DNA of 32,027 bases. Origin: an uncultured Gemmatimonadota bacterium. Lineage in GTDB: Bacteria; Gemmatimonadota; Gemmatimonadetes; Gemmatimonadales; GWC2-71-9. The notes under the pieces were generated by a model, which was given only the letters and a program-made list of their open reading frames with translations, was not told where the DNA came from and ran no database searches. The DNA lies in NCBI GenBank assembly GCA_946479805.1, contig CAMLHP010000008.1, positions 1 to 32,027 on the forward strand, in the 5' to 3' direction. Below are positions 10,366 to 17,118 of the stretch, in pieces; position 1 is the first letter of the stretch, and every line of letters begins with the position of its first letter. The position numbers and the translations under genes were made by a program.

Positions 10366-10853
10366 TCGAATGCATTGTGGATGACCTCGCCTTCGTGAAG
10401 GCGGACGCAGTGGTGCGCCCGGCGGACGCCCTGCTGGAACCGGTCACCGCGGCTGCCCAGGCGCTCGACCGCCAGGCGGGCTCGGCCTTTGCACAGCAGC
10501 GCCGGCTCGGGGCGCCGCTGGAGGCCGGCGCGGCCGTTATCACGCCTGCCGGCGACCTGGCAGCCGATTTCGTGCTGCACGTCGTCCTCCAGGACCGGGA
10601 ACAGGAAGCCTCGCGGGAGACGGTGCGGCGGGCGCTGCGGTCGGCGTGGCAGCGTGCCTCCGAGTGGGGCCTTTCTCACGTTGCGGCGGCGCCGCTCGGT
10701 GCTGGTCCCGGCCTTCTCGATGTGGACGAAGCGGCCGCGCTGATGGCTGAGACACTGGCCGAGCGCTCGTCGCCGCTCAAACTGACCCTGGTGGTCGAGC
10801 GGGAGCGGGAGCGCGAAATGATCGAAGCGGTGCTGCGCCGGTTTACTGCATGA
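10362..10853 (+). CDS. Macro-domain-like protein
   Basis: A 163-residue protein. GTG at 10362 overlaps the previous stop as GTGA; an in-frame ATG at 10275 would lie inside the TPR gene. The order [72 protein letters not shown] and [16 protein letters not shown] follows the macro domain, which binds ADP-ribose or related nucleotides. The usual NAAN of the binding loop is replaced by RPAD here, so ligand binding may be altered or lost. It is coupled to a TPR gene before and a transglutaminase-like gene after. Function in this operon is unknown. Confidence 0.75.
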   Translation: MIECIVDDLAFVKADAVVRPADALLEPVTAAAQALDRQAGSAFAQQRRLGAPLEAGAAVITPAGDLAADFVLHVVLQDREQEASRETVRRALRSAWQRASEWGLSHVAAAPLGAGPGLLDVDEAAALMAETLAERSSPLKLTLVVEREREREMIEAVLRRFTA

Positions 10854-12145
10854 AGCCGCGCAAACTGCACGTTGCCGGCACGCTGGTGCTGGCGGCGTGG
10901 GTGGCGTCGCTGGGCTGGCTGGTGCGCCGGGAATACTTCACCACCGGCAGGGCTCCCGGCGAACGGGCACTCTACGCGCTGGTGTCACCGGAAGCCCATT
11001 TCTTCCGGGTTCTCCAGGGTTCCCGCCCGGTCGGATTCGCGTCTGTCTCGGTCGACACTTCGTCCGCCGGCGTGCGAATCAACGAACGCTATCACCTGGT
11101 CATCGGCGAATCCGCCGGCTCCCGCGACATCCGCTACAGCCTGGACACCGAGCTCTCCCCTTCGCTGGGCCTCAGGAGCTGGGTTGCCACCCTGCGCGGC
11201 GACGTCCCCCCCTACCAGGTCACCGGGACCGTGGCTGACTCGGGATTGGCCGAAGTGGTCCTGGCCGAGGGCAGTGACAGCAACAGTGCGACCGTGCGAG
11301 TGGGCAGCGCCTTGCCGCTGGCGCCGTGGCTGGTGCGGCTGGCCGCAACTCGGCGCCTGCAGCAATCGCCCCAGGTACGCGCCGCCTTGCTGGATCCGCT
11401 GACTGCCACTCCGGGACTTGAGTCGCTCGACCTGAGCGCGCCTTTCGTCACATATCCAGTGGACAGCGCACACTACGTCGGCTCCGACGGGCTGTGGGTA
11501 CCGGCGCGGCACGACACGGTCACGGGGTGGGTGCTCCAGGCCGACCGCGGGCAGGCCAACCTTCGGCTGTGGGTGGATGGCAACGGCCACCTCATTCGGG
11601 CGCTGCTGCCCAACGGCCTTACTCTCGAGCGGACCGCATTCGAGATTGCACAGCTCAACTTCCTCGAGGGGAAGGCGGAAGCCGCCACGCTGCGGGGGTT
11701 CGCTGTGTTGATCCCTGCGTCTCCCGGGCCGTCGGATGCCGATACCCGGCCGACCCTGCTGGCTGGAGCTCCCGACACACTGATACGGTCTGAAGCCGCT
11801 CGTGTCTCTGCCAGTGCAGCCAGCCGGGCCGACACCCTGCGCTCGCTGGCGAGCCTGGCAGCGCGAGACTTCCCCGGCAGCAGCTGGCACCAGTCGCGAC
11901 GCTTCGTGGCGCTGGCTCGGCAGCTGGGCATTCCGGCGAGGCTCACGGGAGGTGCGCTGGCCGAGGGCGGTAGGTGGTCGCCTGGCTGCTGGGCCGAGGC
12001 GTGGGACGAAGGCTGGCGCGCGGTGGATACCGAGCACGGAGACTTGCGTCCGGAGTCCGCCCAGAGGGGCCTGGCATTCGGGATCGCATGCCTTCCCCTG
12101 GAATACGAGCCGCTGGTCAACCTCTTGCCGGGGCCCCGGTCATGA
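10850..12145 (+). CDS. Membrane-anchored transglutaminase-like protein, catalytic residues degenerate
   Basis: A 431-residue protein. One N-terminal membrane anchor (about 7-25, GTLVLAAWVASLGWLV) is followed by a large extracytoplasmic beta-rich region and a C-terminal transglutaminase-like core at about 325-400. The core shows FVALARQLGIPARLTGG and then CWAEAWDEGWRAVDTEHG. Compared with the usual family pattern, the nucleophilic Cys position is Ser344, the His position (before AWxE) is Gly379 and only the Asp (Asp393) remains, so it is probably not an active protease or transglutaminase. ATG overlaps the previous stop as ATGA, and its own stop overlaps the ABC ATPase start as ATGA. It may serve as the periplasmic part of the transporter. 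Confidence 0.7.
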   Translation: MKPRKLHVAGTLVLAAWVASLGWLVRREYFTTGRAPGERALYALVSPEAHFFRVLQGSRPVGFASVSVDTSSAGVRINERYHLVIGESAGSRDIRYSLDTELSPSLGLRSWVATLRGDVPPYQVTGTVADSGLAEVVLAEGSDSNSATVRVGSALPLAPWLVRLAATRRLQQSPQVRAALLDPLTATPGLESLDLSAPFVTYPVDSAHYVGSDGLWVPARHDTVTGWVLQADRGQANLRLWVDGNGHLIRALLPNGLTLERTAFEIAQLNFLEGKAEAATLRGFAVLIPASPGPSDADTRPTLLAGAPDTLIRSEAARVSASAASRADTLRSLASLAARDFPGSSWHQSRRFVALARQLGIPARLTGGALAEGGRWSPGCWAEAWDEGWRAVDTEHGDLRPESAQRGLAFGIACLPLEYEPLVNLLPGPRS

Positions 12146-12900
12146 TCGAAGTAGTGAATCTGGTAAAGCGTTACGGGAAGTTCACCGCGGTGGACAATCT
12201 CTCCTTCACGGTGCCGCCCGGCACCCTGTACGGCTTCCTGGGGCCCAACGGCGCGGGCAAGACCACGACGATGCGGATGATCGCCCAGATCCTCCGCCCC
12301 ACCAGCGGCGACATCCTGATCGGGGGAGTACCAACCTGGGAGAAGCCGCAGGTGATCAAGCAGATGATCGGCTACGTCCCCGACCGTCCCTACGTCTACG
12401 ACAAGCTGACCGGCGCGGAGTTCGTCCGGTTCGTGGCGGCGCTGTACGGGCAGGAGGGAAACAGCGTCGAGCGCCGCATGAACGAGCTGCTCGAGGTATT
12501 CGAACTGACGCCCTGGCGGGACGAGCTCACCGAATCGTACAGCCACGGCATGCGCCAGAAGCTGATCATCGCGAGCGCCTTCGCCCACCGGCCCGAGGTG
12601 ATCGTGGTGGACGAACCGATGGTGGGCCTCGACCCAAAGAGCGCGCGAACGCTCAAGGACCTGTTCCGCGAGTACGTCGGCCGTGGTGGCACCGTGCTGA
12701 TGAGCACACACACGCTGGAGATCGCCGAGGGGATGTGCGACCGGATCGCGATCATCCAGCGGGGCCAGCTGCTGGCCGAGGGCACCATGGCGGAACTCCG
12801 GGCCCAGTCCGCGTCGGGCGACGAAAGCCTCGAGGCGCTGTTCCTCCGGCTTACAGGTGGCCTGCGCGAGACCACGATGGACGCGCTGTTTGATGAGTGA
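12142..12900 (+). CDS. ABC transporter ATP-binding protein
   Basis: A 252-residue ATPase, start ATG at 12142 (MIEVVNLVKRYGKFTAVDNL). The Walker A is GPNGAGKTTT, the Q-loop region is IGYVPDRPYVYDKLTG, the signature-like segment is ESYSHGMRQKLIIASAF (SHGMRQK in place of LSGGQ, common in ABC-2 exporters), the Walker B is VIVVDEPMVGLD, and the H-loop is MSTHTLE. It belongs to the CcmA/NatA-like ABC-2 exporter ATPases. It is translationally coupled on both sides and should energise the permease encoded next; the substrate is unknown. Confidence 0.93.
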   Translation: MIEVVNLVKRYGKFTAVDNLSFTVPPGTLYGFLGPNGAGKTTTMRMIAQILRPTSGDILIGGVPTWEKPQVIKQMIGYVPDRPYVYDKLTGAEFVRFVAALYGQEGNSVERRMNELLEVFELTPWRDELTESYSHGMRQKLIIASAFAHRPEVIVVDEPMVGLDPKSARTLKDLFREYVGRGGTVLMSTHTLEIAEGMCDRIAIIQRGQLLAEGTMAELRAQSASGDESLEALFLRLTGGLRETTMDALFDE

Positions 12901-14614
12901 GGCACTGCCGGTGGCCCTCAGGCCGCCGCCGCCGCAACCTTCGCTGGGGCAGCTGCTCACCCCGAAGTGGCGGAGCGCCCTGGCCCGCTCCCGCAGCGAG
13001 GATCGCGGGCGCGCCGCCCGGCTGCTGCTGTTCGCCGTCGTGGGAGCGGTGTTCTGGACCGCGGCCTTCGGCATCTGCTACCGGGTGCTTCGGTATGTCA
13101 GCACCCAGGAGATAGGCGTGCTCCTGGCGTCGAAGATGCTCGGCATCATCTTCCTCGCCTTTGCGGCGATCCTGCTGCTCTCGAACATCATCACCGCCAT
13201 ATCCAGCTTCTTCCTGGCGCGGGACCTCGACCTTCTTGTGGCCGCCCCGGTGCACTGGTTCAGGCTCTACCTCGCCAAGCTGGCGGAAACCGCGGGTCAC
13301 AGCTCGTGGATGGTGATCCTCATGGCCGTGCCGATACTGACCGCCTACGGCATGGTGTTCGACGGCGGGCTGCTGTTTCCGTTCATCGTGATTGCGGCCC
13401 TGATTCCCTTCGTGCTGCTGCCGGCAACCATCGGTGCTGCGGTGACCCTGGTGCTGGTGAATGTCTTCCCCGCCCGCCGGATCCGGGACCTGCTTACTCT
13501 GGTGATGCTGGGCGCGGTGGGCGGGCTGGCGCTGCTTCTCAGGGTGCTGAGGCCGGAACAACTGGCCCGGCCGGAAGGCTTCCAGAGCCTGGTGGAGTTC
13601 CTCGAGCTCCTCCGCGCGCCCACCAATCCGTTCCTGCCCACCGAGTGGGCGGCGGACATGATCATGAACTGGCTGCGCCATGTGGCGGATCCGCTGCCTG
13701 TCGCGCTGCTCTACACCACGGCGGGCGCCTTTGTGATCATGGGAGGCTGGCTCCACGGCCGGCTCTTCCGCGAGGGGTACAGCAAGTCGCAGGAAGGCGC
13801 CGAGAGGTTCGTGCGGGGAGCCGCATGGTCGAACTGGCTCAACCGGTTTGCCGGTGGGCTCAGCCCGGCGCGTCGGGAGTTCCTTCTCAAGGACGTAAGG
13901 CTCTTCTTCCGCGATCCATCCCAGTGGAGCCAGCTGATCCTGCTGGGCGTGCTCCTTGTGGTGTACATCTTCAACATCCAGTCGCTGCCGCTCTTCTCGG
14001 GCGAGGAGGTGCCGTTCTTCCTGGTCACCGCGGTGACTTTCCTCAACCTGGGCCTGGCCGGGTTCGTGCTCGCCGCGATCGCCGCGCGGTTTGTCTTCCC
14101 GTCCGTGTCCCTGGAAGGGCGGCAGCTCTGGCTGATCCAGTCGAGCCCGCTGGAGTTCCACTCGCTGCTCATCAGCAAGTACTGGCTGGGCACCTTGCCG
14201 CTGCTGGTGCTGGCAGTGTTCATCACCGTCGTGACCAACCTGCTGCTGCACGCAACGGCGTTCATGATGGCGGTGAGTGTGGGGACGATCGTCCTCTTCA
14301 CCCTGGCGACCGCCGCACTGGCGCTCTGCTTTGGCGCGTACTATCCCAAGTTCAACACCGAGAACGCTGCCCAGATTCCCACCGGATTCGGGGGGCTGGT
14401 CTTCATGATGAGTTCGATCAGCCTTCTCGGCCTGCTCATCGCCATCGAAGCCATTCCGGTGGGCGCCTACCTCCGGGCGCAGCAGTTCGACTACCCCTTC
14501 CGCCTGACGCCGCTGCTTTCCCTCGCCGGGCTGAGCGTGGTCGCAATCTGCATTGCCACGACGGTGATCTCGCTGAAGCTCGCCGTGCGCCGGATGCACC
14601 AGCTCGAAGAGTAG
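12893..14614 (+). CDS. ABC-2-type exporter permease
   Basis: A 573-residue polytopic protein, start ATG at 12893, eight bases inside the ATPase gene. After a proline-rich N-terminus and LTPKWRSALARSRSEDRG, about twelve membrane segments follow, with a cytoplasmic stretch SKSQEGAERFVRGAAW in the middle and LSPARREFLLKDVRLFFRDP before the second half. The two-half layout and this linker fit the large putative ABC exporter permease family (ABC_tran_2 type). Together with the coupled ATPase it should form an exporter. The gene order TPR, macro, transglutaminase-like, ATPase, permease is the notable part. A weak GC-rich/T-stretch (about 14617-14633) follows and might terminate transcription. Confidence 0.88.
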   Translation: MSEALPVALRPPPPQPSLGQLLTPKWRSALARSRSEDRGRAARLLLFAVVGAVFWTAAFGICYRVLRYVSTQEIGVLLASKMLGIIFLAFAAILLLSNIITAISSFFLARDLDLLVAAPVHWFRLYLAKLAETAGHSSWMVILMAVPILTAYGMVFDGGLLFPFIVIAALIPFVLLPATIGAAVTLVLVNVFPARRIRDLLTLVMLGAVGGLALLLRVLRPEQLARPEGFQSLVEFLELLRAPTNPFLPTEWAADMIMNWLRHVADPLPVALLYTTAGAFVIMGGWLHGRLFREGYSKSQEGAERFVRGAAWSNWLNRFAGGLSPARREFLLKDVRLFFRDPSQWSQLILLGVLLVVYIFNIQSLPLFSGEEVPFFLVTAVTFLNLGLAGFVLAAIAARFVFPSVSLEGRQLWLIQSSPLEFHSLLISKYWLGTLPLLVLAVFITVVTNLLLHATAFMMAVSVGTIVLFTLATAALALCFGAYYPKFNTENAAQIPTGFGGLVFMMSSISLLGLLIAIEAIPVGAYLRAQQFDYPFRLTPLLSLAGLSVVAICIATTVISLKLAVRRMHQLEE

Positions 14615-14700
14615 GCCGGCGGCGCTTTTTGCTGCATGCCCGCGTTTCGGCGGTGACACACGAAGCGCCATCGGGACCGACCTTGGAGGCCCACTCCACG

Positions 14701-14705
14701 GGAGG
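14701..14705 (+). promoter_or_regulatory. Ribosome binding site of the 402-residue lipoprotein gene
   Basis: GGAGG lies five bases before the ATG at 14711. It decides this start and suggests the gene is translated on its own, not coupled to the ABC operon that ends 96 bases earlier. Confidence 0.75.
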
Positions 14706-14710
14706 CACCG

Positions 14711-15919
14711 ATGTCCAGGTCCAGGATCGTCCCCACCTTCGCCGCACTCGCAGTCGTCGCCCTGCTCGGCTGCAACGGCGATGCCCCAGCCGGCCCCAAT
14801 TCGTCAGGCCCGGCATCCGGCACAGGCGCCGGGATGAGCGCCGGAGCCGCCGGCGCTGCCGCCGCGCCCGGTCCAGCGGCCCGCGAGCGGCTGGCGGCCC
14901 AGTTCGCAAGAGCACTGGCGCGGCCCGACGTTCGCGCAGCAGTGCAAGCAGCCGTGCGCACTTCCCGATTCCCCGAAGGCAAGGTCCCGCTCGACCAGTT
15001 TCTCGAGGCCGATCACGGCCGTGTTGGCGGCCTGGTGCGGGCTGCGGCGGGCGCTCATCCTGATATCGCCACCGCCAGCAAGCTCGAACTCTACTTCCCG
15101 GTGCCCGAGCACCAGGCGGCATGGGACGGCTCCCGGCGGATCCTGGTGGGGACCATCGGCGACGACGGAGAAGTGCCCATTGCGTTCGGCATCGATGGCC
15201 GGCGCCACCAGCTCAATCCGCGACAGCCGCCTTCCACTCCGGTGCTGGCCATCGTACCCAGGGAAACCGACTTCACGGCCGCGCCATCCTTCGCGGCGTC
15301 GGCCCCGGGCGACGATGCGGGTTCCGGATCGACGCCGGGGCTCTACCTCACCCGCACCCATTTCAATGACGACTTCGAATCCTGGCTGAAGGGCTCCCCC
15401 GAGTTCGAAGTGCTGGCCCTGGGCCAGAAGGGCACCACCGACTCCCTCACGACGTATCAGTGCACCAACGAGCGCGCGCCGGGACCGTACTACTACAACC
15501 AGGACCAGACTGAGTGGAGCGGCTCCGTGCTGGTGCTGAGCCAGTCCCAGCTGGACAACTACCGCGCCGTCCACCCGGGCCAGGCCATGAGGCTGTTCTT
15601 CGTGGAGGACGATGACACCCGCTGCGTCATCAAGTCCGACCCCGCCGACCTGCAGGCACTCATCAAGTCGGTGGATTCCCTGGTGGCCGGGATGTCAGGC
15701 GGCACCGACATCTGGTCTGTGGCGGGGCGCACCTGGAAATCCTTCCCCATCGCCCAGAAGCTCCTTTCAGTCGCAGCGTCGCTCATCAAGACCAACGACG
15801 ACGTGGTGGGCAATGCGGTGGAGGACGTCACTACGGCAGAGCGCTACTCGGGGTACAACTGGATCGTGAAGGGGAAGAACGGCGAGACCAACGGGTATGT
15901 CGAGCTCGATTTTCGGTAG
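14711..15919 (+). CDS. Lipoprotein of unknown function
   Basis: A 402-residue protein with a signal peptide ending in the lipobox LLGC (Cys21), then a low-complexity Gly/Ala/Ser/Pro linker to about residue 55. The mature part starts with a helix (ERLAAQFARALARPDVRAA) and continues with LELYFPVPEHQAAWDG, PIAFGIDGRRHQLN, TPVLAIVPRET, LYLTRTHFNDDFESWLKG and acidic FFVEDDDTRC, ending in GYVELDFR. The acidic DDFESW and EDDDT segments could bind metal, which is a guess. I do not assign a family. It is monocistronic: its own ribosome site in front and a strong hairpin behind. Confidence 0.8.
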   Translation: MSRSRIVPTFAALAVVALLGCNGDAPAGPNSSGPASGTGAGMSAGAAGAAAAPGPAARERLAAQFARALARPDVRAAVQAAVRTSRFPEGKVPLDQFLEADHGRVGGLVRAAAGAHPDIATASKLELYFPVPEHQAAWDGSRRILVGTIGDDGEVPIAFGIDGRRHQLNPRQPPSTPVLAIVPRETDFTAAPSFAASAPGDDAGSGSTPGLYLTRTHFNDDFESWLKGSPEFEVLALGQKGTTDSLTTYQCTNERAPGPYYYNQDQTEWSGSVLVLSQSQLDNYRAVHPGQAMRLFFVEDDDTRCVIKSDPADLQALIKSVDSLVAGMSGGTDIWSVAGRTWKSFPIAQKLLSVAASLIKTNDDVVGNAVEDVTTAERYSGYNWIVKGKNGETNGYVELDFR

Positions 15920-15949
15920 TGCTGCACAAGCTTGAACGGGAAGAGCAAG

Positions 15950-15980
15950 AGCGTGAACGGGTCGAGCACCCGTTCACGCT
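15950..15980. terminator. Bidirectional hairpin between convergent genes
   Basis: AGCGTGAACGGGT (15950-15962) pairs perfectly with ACCCGTTCACGCT (15968-15980) around a five-base loop. It lies between the rightward lipoprotein gene (ends 15919) and the leftward zinc-ribbon gene (ends 16007). A direct copy of TGAACGGG precedes it at about 15933-15940. There is no T-run on either side, so it may stop or protect transcripts without a classical U-tract. Confidence 0.75.
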
Positions 15981-16006
15981 GCTGCAACTGCCGTGCTGCG
16001 CAGGGA

Positions 16007-16507
16007 TCAAGCCGCCTGCGAGGCCCCGCAGATCTCGCAGAAGATGCCGTCGGCGGGGACCACCGAGCGACAACTGATGCAGGAGCGTCCGGTCAAGAGG
16101 CGCTGGCCGCAGGTGGAACAGAACCTGGCATCGGGTTCCGGCCTGGTACCGCAAGTGACACATCCGGCGGGACTCCCGCCGGCGGCAAGCGCTTCCCGGC
16201 GGGCGGCGATCATGTCCTCCAGGTCGGGGGCGTCGGCAATGTTCGCGGCGGACTCCGCCCTCGCCGCGGCCACCGCCTCGGCGGTGTAGCGATCCTTGAG
16301 CGCTGCGTAGTCGTCTTCCGCCAGCTTGCCCGTGGCGTGATCGAACTCGATCTCGCGCAGCGCGATCACTGCCCGCCCCCTGCGGGTTTCCTCGGCATCG
16401 GGAACGGAGTCATCGCTCGCGATCGGCCCCGTGCCCCGGAGTATCGGCCACAGCACATATCCCAGCACCACCAGAGCCAGCAGGGTGCCAAGCACCAGCT
16501 CGGTCAC
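16007..16507 (-). CDS. CcmI-like membrane protein with two zinc ribbons
   Basis: A 166-residue protein. One N-terminal membrane segment (4-23) is followed by VIALREIEFDHATGKLAEDD and YAALKDRY, the pattern found after the membrane segments of CcmI-type cytochrome c assembly factors. Two zinc ribbons then follow: Cys116/119/130/133 and Cys143/146/157/160, each CxxC-x10-CxxC. The ATG overlaps the ccmH stop as ATGA, so it is made with the Ccm proteins. CcmI normally presents apocytochrome through a TPR domain; here zinc ribbons take that place, so a role in handling apocytochrome or metal is inferred. Confidence 0.75.
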   Translation of the reverse strand: MTELVLGTLLALVVLGYVLWPILRGTGPIASDDSVPDAEETRRGRAVIALREIEFDHATGKLAEDDYAALKDRYTAEAVAAARAESAANIADAPDLEDMIAARREALAAGGSPAGCVTCGTRPEPDARFCSTCGQRLLTGRSCISCRSVVPADGIFCEICGASQAA

Positions 16508-17118
16508 TCGCCGTCCTCCGCCAGTTCGCGATCGAGCTGGGCCAGTTCCTCGGGGGTGGCCCCTCCTGCGAGCACTGGGTCAGGCGCCCCAACCGCGGTC
16601 CCGGCACCTGCCGGCACACGGGCCGCTGCGCGCGAACGGCGCACCAGGACCCAGCTGAGCACCGCACCGAGCAGCAGGATGAGCGCACCCGGGACCAGGT
16701 AGCCCGCCAGGTTGAAGCCGCGAGGCGGCGGTGCCATCAGCGCGCTCTCACCATACTCCTTCACGAACTCGGCGATGATCTCGTCCGCGGTGAGGCCCTG
16801 TTCCCACATCGCCACGACCTGCCTGTGCGACTCGGGCGAGTAGGTGCAGGTGAAGTCGGTCGTGCGACAGGTGTAGACGTCGAGCCCACAGGGACAGGGA
16901 CACTTGAGCCGCTTCTCCAGCGCCTGGATCGCTGCGTCGTTGGCTCCCGCTGGCACGGTATCGGCCGGGCGGCCAACCACAGACGGGTAATGCAAGGTCC
17001 CCACGTCCCCGCGTCCGCCCAGCGAGTCCTGCTGCTGCGCGGCGGCCGGGCGGGCAACCAGGAGGGCGCCAGCCGCTGCCAGCCATGCGCGTCGCGTGGG
17101 CGAGTGCGGCTCAGGCAT
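16504..17118 (-). CDS. ccmH: CcmH-family cytochrome c maturation protein, Cys-rich variant
   Basis: A 204-residue protein. The signal peptide (about 1-27, with RRAWLAAAGALLVARPAAA) is followed by a CcmH-like helical domain: LEKRLKCPCPCGLDVYTC, QVVAMWEQGLTADEIIAEFV and EYGESALMAPPPRGF. One membrane segment (about 135-157) and an Ala/Pro-rich tail follow. CcmH normally carries LRCxxC for thiol exchange with apocytochrome. Here Cys73, 75, 77, 84 and 91 give CxCxC-x6-C-x6-C. It overlaps ccmF by eight bases and the next gene by four. The family call rests on the helical domain and neighbourhood; the redox detail is inferred. Confidence 0.85.
   Translation of the reverse strand: MPEPHSPTRRAWLAAAGALLVARPAAAQQQDSLGGRGDVGTLHYPSVVGRPADTVPAGANDAAIQALEKRLKCPCPCGLDVYTCRTTDFTCTYSPESHRQVVAMWEQGLTADEIIAEFVKEYGESALMAPPPRGFNLAGYLVPGALILLLGAVLSWVLVRRSRAAARVPAGAGTAVGAPDPVLAGGATPEELAQLDRELAEDGE

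Noticed and set aside
12851..14671. A 606-residue open frame on the minus strand opposite the ABC permease
   Set aside because: It is low-complexity and charged with no domain, while the opposite strand encodes a convincing polytopic membrane protein.
12967..15063. A 698-residue plus-strand frame across the permease and lipoprotein starts
   Set aside because: It crosses two real genes in another frame and is rich in Arg, Ala, Pro and Gly with no motif.
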